Assembly (NCBI GenBank): GCA_025449845.1 | Contig: JANWIP010000024.1 | Coordinates: 1 to 48,803, forward strand | Direction: 5' to 3' | From: Solirubrobacteraceae bacterium | GTDB taxonomy: Bacteria; Actinomycetota; Thermoleophilia; Solirubrobacterales; Solirubrobacteraceae | DNA length: 48,803 nt | Shown: in pieces, positions 21,052 through 29,186 of the stretch | How the letters are laid out: each line of letters starts with the position of its first letter | Position numbering within the stretch: the stretch's first letter is position 1 | Notes under the pieces: model-generated | Database searches by the model: none | What the model was told of the DNA's origin: nothing | The model's input: only the letters and a program-made list of their open reading frames with translations | Translations under genes and position numbers: made by a program

Positions 21052-21747
21052 GTGGCTGATCTTCCAGCTGGAAAGTCGAAGCTGATCCAGTACCTAAATG
21101 AGGCGTATGGCACCGAGCGGCGACTGGAGGTCGCCTTGGAGGCTCACATCGGGATGGCTACGCGAAAGACCTACAAGAAGCATCTACGCGAGCACCTCAC
21201 GGAGACAAGGCGCCATGCTCGGGAGGTGTCCAAGCGCGTCAAGCAGCTGGGCGGTGAGCTTGAGAGCATGGATCTTCCCGGCCCCGAGGCGCTGGGCGGA
21301 GTCGCGCAGAGCGCGATTGCGGGGGCGCAGCGCGTGGCGGCACTGGCTCAGGGACCGCTGCACGCGCTGCGAGGCACGGGCGAGGAGGAGAAGCAGCTCA
21401 AGAACGCCAAGACCGAGTATGCCTCGGAGGCCGAGGAGATCGCCACCTACTCGGCGATCATCACCGTCGCGGAGACCTTGGGCGATCGCGATACAGCAAA
21501 GCTGGCGCGGGCGATCCTGCGCGAGGAGGAGCGGATGCGCTCGTTCCTTGAAAAGGAGATTCCGCGGATGGCAGCTGCGGTGGTGAAGGCCGAGGTCCCC
21601 AGCAGTGAGCGCGCAAAGCCGGCAGGCAAGCGCCGGTCTCCATCGAGCGCCGGAAGGAGAGGCTCGTCGGCGAAGAGCTCCGCGAAGAAGAGCTCGGCGA
21701 AGAAGAGGACTGCGACGGGAAGGGCCGCGCCCCGGAGATCGGCCTGA
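21052..21747 (+). CDS. DUF892 (ferritin-like) protein with basic Ser/Lys/Arg-rich tail
   Basis: 231 residues from GTG 21052, with AAGGAGGCCAATC upstream. Residues 1-180 look like the helical YciF/DUF892 ferritin-like fold: LIQYLNEAYGTERRLEVALEAHI, then HLTETRRHAREVSKRVKQLGG and a later ILREEERMRSFLEKEI, with regularly spaced Glu/His that could bind metal. Residues about 190-231 are a strongly basic tail with repeated SSAKK units, like the tails of histone H1-like or Dps-type nucleoid proteins. I infer a stress protein that may bind DNA through its tail. The 120-bp gap before it may hold its promoter; I saw no clear motif. Confidence 0.75.
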   Translation: MADLPAGKSKLIQYLNEAYGTERRLEVALEAHIGMATRKTYKKHLREHLTETRRHAREVSKRVKQLGGELESMDLPGPEALGGVAQSAIAGAQRVAALAQGPLHALRGTGEEEKQLKNAKTEYASEAEEIATYSAIITVAETLGDRDTAKLARAILREEERMRSFLEKEIPRMAAAVVKAEVPSSERAKPAGKRRSPSSAGRRGSSAKSSAKKSSAKKRTATGRAAPRRSA

Positions 21748-21814
21748 GGCGATCGTGGACTTGCCGGAAGCCCCCAGTCGCTCCAAGGTTGGCACGATCT
21801 CCCGCCTAAAGTGC

Positions 21815-22198
21815 TCAGTCACTCCACCAGTTCGGCAGGATCTCCCCGTCGCCCTTCACGTGCGGCCCGAAGGCTACGAGCTCAAGCCCGTCGGGGCCCG
21901 CCTCAAAGGCGCGGATGGTCTTGGGTGAGACGCGGATGGCGTCGAGGCGCTTGATCTCCACGATCTCGTTATCGAGCTTGATGCGTCCCGAGCCGGCGAG
22001 CACGAGGTAGATCTCCTCGGCCTGATTGTGGCGGTGCCCAAAGCCCTGGCGCTTGCCAGGGTTCAGGCGCTGATGGCTGAGCCCGGTGTCGGTGGCATCG
22101 AGATCTTCGCGGGCAAAGCGCGCTTCGCCGAGCTCGCCAAAGCCGCTCTTGGCGGCCATATCTTCGACATCCTCGATGTTCTTGATGGTGTGTGCCAT
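21815..22198 (-). CDS. Cupin-domain protein
   Basis: 127 residues with cupin motif 1 (HRHNQAEEIYLVLAGSGRIKLD) and a short motif 2 with IRAFEAGPDGLELVAFG. The His-x-His and Glu ligands of motif 1 are present; the motif 2 histidine appears absent, so metal binding may be weak or altered. Small single-domain cupins bind small molecules or act as isomerases. This one is divergent from a P450 across 68 bp containing G-rich direct repeats. Function unknown. Confidence 0.85.
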   Translation of the reverse strand: MAHTIKNIEDVEDMAAKSGFGELGEARFAREDLDATDTGLSHQRLNPGKRQGFGHRHNQAEEIYLVLAGSGRIKLDNEIVEIKRLDAIRVSPKTIRAFEAGPDGLELVAFGPHVKGDGEILPNWWSD

Positions 22199-22217
22199 GG
22201 CATTCGCTCCTCTGTTT

Positions 22218-22242
22218 CGGGGGGTTTGTCGGGGGTTTGGTC
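22218..22242. promoter_or_regulatory. GGGGGTTTG direct repeats between cupin and P450 genes
   Basis: The short divergent gap holds two adjacent GGGGGTTTG units with a 12-base period. A candidate operator or promoter element shared by both genes; no known consensus is recognised. Confidence 0.3.
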
Positions 22243-22266
22243 ACGCGGCCAGTTTTCTGTCAGGCT

Positions 22267-23658
22267 ATGTCGATGAACGCCAGCACACTTTCAAGCACGA
22301 CCACGCTGCCCGCCGGCCCGAGTGAGCCACCCATGGTGCAGACGCTGCGCTGGCTAACGCGGCCGATCTCCTTTCTTGAGTCCTGCCGGCGACGCTATGG
22401 CGATAACTTCAGCGTGAAGTTCCTCAGTTTTCAGAATCCCACGGTGATGCTGTCAGACCCCGAGGCGATCCGCGCGCTGTACTCCGAGCGCAAGCACGGT
22501 CTGCCGCCCGGGCGCAGCGTGGCGCTGATGCCGGTGATGGGCGCGAGCTCGGTGCTGTTGCTGGAGGGCAGCGAGCACCTGGAGCGACGCAAGGTGATGC
22601 TGCCCCCCTTTCACGGCGAGCGGATGCGCTCGTATGAGTCGATCGTGCGCGAAGCAGCCGAACGGGAGATCGAGAGCTGGCCGCAGGGCGAGGTCTTCGC
22701 GCTGCACCCGCGCATGCAGTCGATCACCATGGAGGTGATCCTCAGAGCGGTGTTCGGCGTGAGCGATGCGGAGCGTGGCAAGGGCCTGCGCGAGCTGTTG
22801 CCACAGCTGCTAGGCCAGAGCGCCTCCACGGGCTTGCAGCTGCGAGTACTGCTCTCCAATCGCTTTCAGCGCGGCGATCCGCTGGAGGACCTGCGACGCC
22901 TGACGCGCGACATCGACGAGCTGCTGCTGGCGGAGATCGCGGAGCGTCGTCTGGACCCGAACCTGCAGCAGCGCGAGGACATCCTCTCGCTGCTGATGAG
23001 CGCGCGCATGGAAGACGGCAGCGCGATGAGCGACCGCGATCTGCGTGACCAGCTGGTCACGCTGCTGTTGGCGGGCCACGAGACCACGGCCACCGCTCTG
23101 GCATGGACCTTCGACCTGCTGCTGCGCCACCCCGCGCAGTTAGCGCGCCTGACGGCGGAGGTGCAGGAAGGCGGCGAGGATACCCGCTCGGGCGCGGGCG
23201 AGTACATGCGTGCGGTGATCTCAGAGTCTCTGCGCCTGCGCCCTGTAGTCCCGCTTGCGGGGCGGCGCCTGAACGAGGACCTCGACGTGGGCGACTTGCA
23301 CCTGCCGGCGGGCACCGATGTCACCCCGGTGATGTGGCTAACGCACACGCGTCCCGATCTGTATCCCGAGCCTTACGCCTTTCGTCCCGAGCGCTTCCTC
23401 GACAATCCCCCCACAACCTACGGCTGGATTCCCTACGGCGGCGGCGTACGCCGCTGCCTGGGAGCCTCCTTCGCGGAGTTCGAGATGCGGGTCGTCTTGG
23501 AGACAGTGCTGCGCAGCCGCGTGCTGGAATCCGCCGACTCCCGCGCCGAGCGCGTGGCGCGCCGCAACGTCACCTTCTCCCCTCGCCACGGCACGCGTGT
23601 TCGCGCCGTCACACGCGTGACGCCTAGACGAGCGCCCGCGGAGCCGGTCGCGGCGTAG
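22267..23658 (+). CDS. Cytochrome P450
   Basis: 463 residues from ATG 22267 (ATG 22273 is equally possible; the open frame reaches back to 22192 but overlaps the cupin start). Motifs are complete: I-helix LLLAGHETTATALAW with the oxygen-activating Thr, ESLRLRP for the ExxR pair, a PERF-type FRPERFL, and the heme loop IPYGGGVRRCLGASFAEFE with the axial cysteine. The usual Phe at the start of the heme loop is Tyr. It resembles the CYP110-like bacterial group. No ferredoxin or reductase lies next to it. Substrate unknown. Confidence 0.95.
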   Translation: MSMNASTLSSTTTLPAGPSEPPMVQTLRWLTRPISFLESCRRRYGDNFSVKFLSFQNPTVMLSDPEAIRALYSERKHGLPPGRSVALMPVMGASSVLLLEGSEHLERRKVMLPPFHGERMRSYESIVREAAEREIESWPQGEVFALHPRMQSITMEVILRAVFGVSDAERGKGLRELLPQLLGQSASTGLQLRVLLSNRFQRGDPLEDLRRLTRDIDELLLAEIAERRLDPNLQQREDILSLLMSARMEDGSAMSDRDLRDQLVTLLLAGHETTATALAWTFDLLLRHPAQLARLTAEVQEGGEDTRSGAGEYMRAVISESLRLRPVVPLAGRRLNEDLDVGDLHLPAGTDVTPVMWLTHTRPDLYPEPYAFRPERFLDNPPTTYGWIPYGGGVRRCLGASFAEFEMRVVLETVLRSRVLESADSRAERVARRNVTFSPRHGTRVRAVTRVTPRRAPAEPVAA

Positions 23659-23669
23659 TCGTGCGCGAA

Positions 23670-23686
23670 GCCCCACTCATTGGGGC
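23670..23686 (+). terminator. Hairpin after the P450 gene
   Basis: GCCCCA-CTCAT-TGGGGC, a 6-bp stem with a 5-base loop, lies 12 bases after the P450 stop. There is no U-tract, so termination is plausible but not certain. Confidence 0.45.
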
Positions 23687-23743
23687 CTGAAGGACCATCG
23701 AGCAATTGAGGTTGAAAGGCGCGGATGCGGGTAGCAAGCCGAT

Positions 23744-23983
23744 ATGCCAACTGGAACCTCAATATTCCTGATAGCGGTAGGGGCCATTCTGCGTTACGCG
23801 GTCACCGCGACGGTCTCGGGCGTCTCGCTCCAGACGGTCGGCCTGATCCTGATGATCGTAGGCGTCCTGGGATTGGTGCTGTCCCTCTTCTACATGCTGG
23901 CCTGGACTCCACGACGCGCTCGCGTGGTGGGTGGCCGGCCCGTAGAAGCTGACCCTTACTACGAGGAAGCCCCGCCGCGCTGA
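23744..23983 (+). CDS. Small membrane protein, DUF6458-like
   Basis: 79 residues with two hydrophobic helices (about 7-24 and 29-51) followed by a short polar, acidic tail ending YYEEAPPR. The opening GTSIFLIAVGAILRYAV and the whole layout match the DUF6458 family of small actinobacterial membrane proteins of unknown role. It lies 85 bp after the P450 and is probably transcribed separately. Confidence 0.8.
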   Translation: MPTGTSIFLIAVGAILRYAVTATVSGVSLQTVGLILMIVGVLGLVLSLFYMLAWTPRRARVVGGRPVEADPYYEEAPPR

Positions 23984-24037
23984 AGAACCCAGCCTCGCTT
24001 TGCGTCACAAACTGCTGGCCTTCACGATGTACTGGTT

Positions 24038-24598
24038 GTGGGCGTCGATGATGACCGTGCTGATGAGGCGCTTCTTGTTGCGGGCAGGCGCGACGCGGAG
24101 GCGTTTGGGCTCTTCTACGGGCGGCGCGTGGACGCCGTGCTCGCCTTCTTCCTGCGGCGCACGGGCGACCGCGAGCTCGCTGCCGACCTGACCGCTGAGA
24201 CGTTCGCCGCGGCGCTGTCCGCCCTGCCGCGTTACAGCCCGCGGCGGAGTTCGGCGCTCGCGTGGCTGTTCACGATCGCACACCACAAGATGGCGGACTC
24301 GATCCGCCGCGGCCAGGTCGAGGACCGGGCGCGTAGGCGCCTGGGCCTCGAGCCGCTCGTATTCAGCGACGAGGACATCGAGCGCGTGGAGCAGCGAGCG
24401 GCGGCGGCGGACGGCGGCGCCGCGCTGCTCGAGCTCGAGCAGCTGTCCGCTGAGCAGCGCGGCGCGATCGAAGGACGGGTACTCCAAGAAACCGAATACG
24501 ACGAACTCGCCCGACGCCTGAGGTGCTCGGAGTCGGTGGTCCGCAAGCGCGTGAGCCGTGGGCTCGCTGAGCTCCGCACGAGAATGAAGGAGGCCTGA
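24038..24598 (+). CDS. RNA polymerase sigma-70 family (ECF-type) sigma factor
   Basis: 186 residues from GTG 24038. Region 2 covers about 15-90 (DAEAFGLFYGRRVDAVLAFFLRRTG, LTAETFAAAL, SALAWLFTIAHHKMADSIRRG). Region 4 covers about 125-183 (LEQLSAEQRGAIEGRVLQETEYDELARRL, then a recognition helix with SESVVRKRVSRGL). This is a small alternative sigma factor. The gene that follows after 2 bases encodes a one-pass membrane protein, the usual place for a partner or anti-sigma, although no zinc anti-sigma motif is seen in it. Downstream ATGs (24050, 24053) are less likely starts. Confidence 0.9.
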   Translation: MGVDDDRADEALLVAGRRDAEAFGLFYGRRVDAVLAFFLRRTGDRELAADLTAETFAAALSALPRYSPRRSSALAWLFTIAHHKMADSIRRGQVEDRARRRLGLEPLVFSDEDIERVEQRAAAADGGAALLELEQLSAEQRGAIEGRVLQETEYDELARRLRCSESVVRKRVSRGLAELRTRMKEA

Positions 24599-24600
24599 GG

Positions 24601-26352
24601 ATGGACGCGATGGACAGGTTCGGGCAGGAACTGGTGCGGGCCGGGGGCCGCCGATACGCCGGGCGGCGGGCGCTGCCAGCGCCCTTCGGCACACGCTTCG
24701 CGCGTACATCACCGCGACGTCGCGTATCCGCACATGTGCGTGTTGCACTCGTCGCGCTCGCGCTCGTGCTCGCCACCGCCGCGATCACGCTCGCGGCGAC
24801 TGGAGTGATCCTCACGGGCTCGCCGGTCGGCACGGTGCGTGCTCCGATCGCCACCGCCGGCGAGGGCATCCCGGTGGCGGGCGGCGCACGGCTGCTCTCC
24901 CTACGAGCGGCAGACCCGGCGGGCGGCCTGCCGTGGGGAATGCGGATCATCCACACCACACGCGGCCTCATCTGCGTGCAGATCGGCCGCGTCTATGACG
25001 ACCAGCTCGGACAGCTCGGCGTCGACGGCGCGTTTCACGACGACGGGCGCTTCCACCCCCTGCCCGCAGACGCGCTCCCAGACGTCCTCGCGAGCGCAGC
25101 CGGATGGATGACCGGAAACTGCGCGAGTCCGGGAGATATCTACGCGGGCGACAGCGTGGGGCTTGAGCTCAGTGCGGCCACCAGCCCCCGCCAAGGCGCT
25201 GGGGCGCCCGCCGATCGCCGCGAGATCTCCTTCGGGCTGCTCGGAGTGCACGCGGTGAGCGTCACCTACCGCGAAGGCTCGGAGACACGCACCCAGCCAG
25301 TGCTCCCGGGATTGGGCGCGTATCTGATCGTGCAGCGCTACACCAGCGGCAGGCCGCTGGGAAGCGTCAGCGAGACCGACGGCAGAGACGAACCGGGCAA
25401 CTACAGCTCACCGGCCAGCCCGAACGGAGCGCTGACCGTGATCACCTACAGCTACGCGGGACGGTCGTGTGTCGACCGGGGCAACCTGCGCTTGGCCTCA
25501 TGCGGACTCTCGGAAGTGCCGCCACCACGCCCGGCTGCGCTGCCCATCGTGCGCGAGCCGCTGCACGCACACCTGCACATCCACAACCACGTGATCACGA
25601 GCGCGCAGATCAGCTTCCACGCGCCTTACCCCGTCACGAATGCCGACGAGAACTACTCGGCGACGGCGCCGGTCTGTCGCCGCGGCCTCGCCGGAGGAGG
25701 CTCTGGCGCCAACGTCGCGCGCGGCGCGCTCGTGACCATACCCGTCGGGGGAGTTCTCTCCGAGGCATGCGGCCGGACGGTGAAGTTCACCGTCGAATAC
25801 GTCAGCTTCGCGGGCGGCCTGCCACAACCCACGCCCCTCGGCAGCATCACGATCCACGAGCCGCCCGGAACGCACCCCGTTCCACTACCGAGGCGCGTTG
25901 TCGAACAGGAGAGACGGTCCAACCCGACACGCAGCCTGCATGCGACGATTCATCTCACACTCCTGCCCCAGCCCCGCGCAGCGTGCAAGGCCGCGTTCCT
26001 GCTCTACCCGTGCTACAAGGGGGAGGTCGGGTTCACGGCTCCCTACGCGGCCACCTCTGCGGCCGCCTACTACTCCATCGACGGGTTCGCCACATGCAAG
26101 GCCGGTGGCCGCCCCGAAACCAGCTGGGATCTACGACGCAAGGTCAGGGCGCACGAAACACTCAGAACCATTTCGCTGGGGATCTTCGTGCTCACGCCCT
26201 CCTGCGCATCGAGCGAGGGGTTCGAAGTCATTTACCTGAACCAGCAGGGCCCCTCGGCCGGCGCACCCCACGAATCAGTCATCCTCGGCACCGTGACCCT
26301 GAGCAAGGCAACGCTACCCAACGGGCAGAACCCGAAGCTGCCCGCGGGATGA
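24601..26352 (+). CDS. Single-pass membrane protein with large extracytoplasmic part, partner of the sigma factor
   Basis: 583 residues. An N-terminal cytoplasmic segment of about 44 residues (basic, with FGTRFARTSPRRR) precedes one transmembrane helix at about 45-68. Roughly 510 residues outside the membrane follow, with scattered Cys (for example CASPGD, CVDRGN, CRRGL, CKAAFLLYPC) that could form disulfides. The end contains two similar beta-rich segments starting LHAHLHIHNHV and LHATIHLTLL. No catalytic motif is recognised. The gene lies 2 bases behind a sigma factor gene, so I infer co-expression and perhaps signal-dependent control of that sigma factor. Confidence 0.75.
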   Translation: MDAMDRFGQELVRAGGRRYAGRRALPAPFGTRFARTSPRRRVSAHVRVALVALALVLATAAITLAATGVILTGSPVGTVRAPIATAGEGIPVAGGARLLSLRAADPAGGLPWGMRIIHTTRGLICVQIGRVYDDQLGQLGVDGAFHDDGRFHPLPADALPDVLASAAGWMTGNCASPGDIYAGDSVGLELSAATSPRQGAGAPADRREISFGLLGVHAVSVTYREGSETRTQPVLPGLGAYLIVQRYTSGRPLGSVSETDGRDEPGNYSSPASPNGALTVITYSYAGRSCVDRGNLRLASCGLSEVPPPRPAALPIVREPLHAHLHIHNHVITSAQISFHAPYPVTNADENYSATAPVCRRGLAGGGSGANVARGALVTIPVGGVLSEACGRTVKFTVEYVSFAGGLPQPTPLGSITIHEPPGTHPVPLPRRVVEQERRSNPTRSLHATIHLTLLPQPRAACKAAFLLYPCYKGEVGFTAPYAATSAAAYYSIDGFATCKAGGRPETSWDLRRKVRAHETLRTISLGIFVLTPSCASSEGFEVIYLNQQGPSAGAPHESVILGTVTLSKATLPNGQNPKLPAG

Positions 26353-26417
26353 CGGCGGCGACGCCATGGTGCCTCTCGATCGGCAAATACGTAGTCGCGG
26401 GGGCGGCCTAAGCTGAC

Positions 26418-27260
26418 TTAAAGATCGAGGGTGATGCCCTGCGCCGCGACGATGACTCTGGGAGAAGGACCGCGGAAGCGCAGGGCCAGCTCGTCCAGGG
26501 CGTCGTCGGTGCGGGTGTGGCGGTGGTGGATGAGCACGACCGATCTGGCGTGGGCGCGCCGGGAGAGCTCGACGGCGTAGTCGGCCAGAGCGTGCCCGTA
26601 GACCGCTTCGGCGGATAGCTCCGCGGGAAAGAGCTGGGCGTCGTGCACGAGCACGTCCACATCCTTGGCCAGTTCGAGTGCCGCCGGGTGGTATTCGCCG
26701 AAACCATCCTCGCCCGGGCCCAGCTCGGTGGGGCAGTGGTCGGGAAGGTAGGCGAGCGCGGAGTGTCCGTCGCTCACGCGGTAGCCAAACGTGCGACCCC
26801 CCTTGTGCGGTATCTCGCGCGCGAGCACGGTGAAGCCCTGGATCTGCTGCCCTCCAGGGGCGACTGTGCCAAACGACCACTCGCCCCGCAGTTCGGTCGG
26901 CCTGATCGGGAAATAGGGCGGAGACATTATCCCGCAGAGCACTGCTGCTGCCCCATCGCCGCTCTGCTGCTCGGGGAGCATCACGGTGACGTTGGCGTCG
27001 GGGTGGTCGGCCGCGGAGAAGAAGGGCAGGCCGAGGACGTGGTCCCAATGCAGGTGGCTGAGCAGGATGGTTCCCGCGAACGGCGCGCCGTCCAGCAAGC
27101 CCGTTACGGACTTCAGCCCCGTGCCCGCATCGAGCACCAGAGTCGGCGCGGGGGCGCCGTCGTGAGCCAGCGCCAGGCACAGCGTGTCGCCTCCGTAGCG
27201 CACGAAATCGATGCCGGTGGCTGGGGTCGATCCCCGCACACCGCATAGGTGGACCTTCAA
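26418..27260 (-). CDS. Metallo-beta-lactamase-fold hydrolase
   Basis: 280 residues. The metal site HLHWDH (H69, H71, D73, H74) lies after a VLDAGTGLKSV segment, with later ligands in LVHDAQLF and VLIHHRHTRTDD. The opening MKVHLCGVRGSTPATG is typical of MBL proteins in the RNase Z/cyclic-phosphodiesterase-like group rather than of antibiotic lactamases. It starts 15 bases downstream of the CHASE2 cyclase stop on the same strand, so the two are likely one operon. MBL-fold class II phosphodiesterases degrade cAMP/cGMP, so a cyclase-phosphodiesterase pair is an attractive but unproven reading. Confidence 0.88.
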   Translation of the reverse strand: MKVHLCGVRGSTPATGIDFVRYGGDTLCLALAHDGAPAPTLVLDAGTGLKSVTGLLDGAPFAGTILLSHLHWDHVLGLPFFSAADHPDANVTVMLPEQQSGDGAAAVLCGIMSPPYFPIRPTELRGEWSFGTVAPGGQQIQGFTVLAREIPHKGGRTFGYRVSDGHSALAYLPDHCPTELGPGEDGFGEYHPAALELAKDVDVLVHDAQLFPAELSAEAVYGHALADYAVELSRRAHARSVVLIHHRHTRTDDALDELALRFRGPSPRVIVAAQGITLDL

Positions 27261-27275
27261 CCAGCTCAGCTCCAG

Positions 27276-29090
27276 TCAGGGTATGTCCGGGTCATTATGG
27301 CGAGCGCTCGGCTGCTGCGCGACGGACGCGACCGTCCAGACCGGCACCGCGGCGAGGCGTCCACGGATCTCAAGCTCGCCCACGAGGACGAGATTGTCGG
27401 GCGGACTCTTCATGCGCTCGCGGGTGGTGTCGGAGATGAACAGCATGTGCCCGCTGCCTTTGGTCATTCCCTCCAGGCGCGAGGCGGTGTTGGTGGTGTC
27501 GCCGAGCGCGGTGTACTCAACGCGCTGCTCGGAGCCGATGTTGCCGGCCATCACCAGGCCGCTGTTGATCCCAACGCCCATCATGAACTTGTGCTCATGG
27601 CCCTGCTCGGCGAGCCAGGAGTTGAAGCGCTCCAGTCGCGGGCCGATCATCTCGGTGGCCGCCGCCAGCGCCCGCTCGGCGTGGTCGGGCTGCTCAAGCG
27701 GCGCGCCAAAGACCGCCATGATGCCATCGCCCATGTAGGCGATCAGCGTGCCTCCGGCGCCCAGGATCGCCTCGGTCATCTCGTTCAGATAGCAGTTGAC
27801 GACCTCGATCACCCGCTGGGCCGGCAGCTTCTCGGAGAAGCTCGTGAACCCGCGCAGGTCGGAGAACAGCACGGTGCAGTCGCGTTCCACGCTGCCGAGT
27901 CGGAGGTTGTCATCGGCGCTTGCCACCACCTGGTCGACCACATCGGCGGGCACGAAGCGAGAGAACAGATCGTGCACGCGTTCGCGCTCGATCGTCTCGC
28001 CGACGTACAGCACGGCGAGCGTCCCCAGCGTGCCCACGGCTAGCGCGAGCAGCGGGTAGACGAAGGCCACGATCCAGCCATTCTGGAAGGCCAGCTGGGT
28101 GAGCAGCGTGAAGGCGATCGCCAGCCCCAGGCCGACCAGCAGCGCGCGCCATTGGTGTAAGCGCAGGCTGCCCAAAGGAACGGCGAGGCCGAGCAAGGCG
28201 ATCAGCAGGATGTTGACCCAGCCGGGCACGTCAGTAAGTGGCACGCCGCGCAGCAGCGTGGCCGTCGCGTTCGCCCAGATTTCCGGCCCCGACATCACGC
28301 CACTGCCGCTGGTCGCCGTGGCATGTACGTCGTGGAGCACCGGCGCGGTGGCTCCCACGATCACGACCTTGCCTTGGAAGAGACTGGGCGAGAACTCTCC
28401 TCGCAGCACCTGGGAGAAGGGAACCGCCTTGACGGTTTCGGGCGGCCCGGCGAAGTCGATCGGCAGCGTCTCGCTCTCGAAGCGCGAGGCATCGATCGGA
28501 CGGCCCGTTGCCGTTTCGCTCGCGGCCACGGCGAGGCTATGAAGGCTGTTGTAGGCGTAGGAAAAGCGGCGCACCACGCCGTCGGAGTCCTCGGTCAGCC
28601 GCGCATCGGCGGCGCGTGCTCCCAGTTCGTGCAGCAGGCTGCCCCCGCCGAGTACATCGGTGCCACCGCGCGGGTCCACTTCAAGAGCGGCCAGCACGGT
28701 TTTGCCGCGCGCCCTGCCGATCGCTTCAATCAGCGCGTTGTCATCGCGCACATCGGTTTCGTGGGTGAATTCGAGATCCATCACGATCGCCTTCGCGCCA
28801 GCGCGACGCAGATGATCGATGACCTGCGCGTCATAGCGGCGCGGGAAGGGGAACTCCGAGTGAAGCCCGGCGTTCGTGAGCTCCTGGAAGGTCGCGGGGT
28901 CGATCGCCACGAGCACCACGTTGGTGGGCGGGCGCTGTGTGCCGCGAATCGAAAAGCGCGCGTCGAGCGTCTGCAGTTCGGTGCGCCTCAGCAGATGTGT
29001 CGCGTAGGCGAGCACGCCCACGCTGCCGGCCAGAAGGGCGACCGCCAGCAGCGCCACTGCCTTGCGTCGTTGTCTGCGCGTGCCACCCAT
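27276..29090 (-). CDS. CHASE2-domain class III nucleotide (adenylate/guanylate) cyclase
   Basis: 604 residues. A first membrane helix (about 10-30) precedes an extracytoplasmic CHASE2 sensor (about 35-285, with LDARFSIRG, VVLVAIDPATFQEL and KVVIVGATAPVLHDVHATA). Three helices (about 290-365) and a short linker follow, then a class III cyclase domain (about 400-555). Metal-binding D411 (FSDLRGF) and D455 (MGDGIMAVFG) are present, as are the transition-state residues N534 and R538 (GDTTNTASRLE). The Lys that normally selects adenine, four residues before D455, is Ala451 here, and the second specificity position is T527. It should make cNMP in response to an outside signal; whether cAMP or cGMP is open. 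Confidence 0.92.
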   Translation of the reverse strand: MGGTRRQRRKAVALLAVALLAGSVGVLAYATHLLRRTELQTLDARFSIRGTQRPPTNVVLVAIDPATFQELTNAGLHSEFPFPRRYDAQVIDHLRRAGAKAIVMDLEFTHETDVRDDNALIEAIGRARGKTVLAALEVDPRGGTDVLGGGSLLHELGARAADARLTEDSDGVVRRFSYAYNSLHSLAVAASETATGRPIDASRFESETLPIDFAGPPETVKAVPFSQVLRGEFSPSLFQGKVVIVGATAPVLHDVHATATSGSGVMSGPEIWANATATLLRGVPLTDVPGWVNILLIALLGLAVPLGSLRLHQWRALLVGLGLAIAFTLLTQLAFQNGWIVAFVYPLLALAVGTLGTLAVLYVGETIERERVHDLFSRFVPADVVDQVVASADDNLRLGSVERDCTVLFSDLRGFTSFSEKLPAQRVIEVVNCYLNEMTEAILGAGGTLIAYMGDGIMAVFGAPLEQPDHAERALAAATEMIGPRLERFNSWLAEQGHEHKFMMGVGINSGLVMAGNIGSEQRVEYTALGDTTNTASRLEGMTKGSGHMLFISDTTRERMKSPPDNLVLVGELEIRGRLAAVPVWTVASVAQQPSARHNDPDIP

Positions 29091-29132
29091 GCCCCGCCTC
29101 GATGTTTCAGCCTTCGCCGATTTAGCAGGGGT

Positions 29133-29161
29133 CGATGCTAACTGCGAGGGCCGATGCTAAC
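29133..29161. promoter_or_regulatory. CGATGCTAAC direct repeats between cyclase and FecR-like genes
   Basis: CGATGCTAAC occurs at 29133-29142 and 29152-29161, 19 bases apart (about two helical turns), in the 96-bp divergent gap. A candidate regulator site controlling one or both directions. Confidence 0.35.
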
Positions 29162-29186
29162 CGACCGCTGTGAGAGGGTTCGCGGC

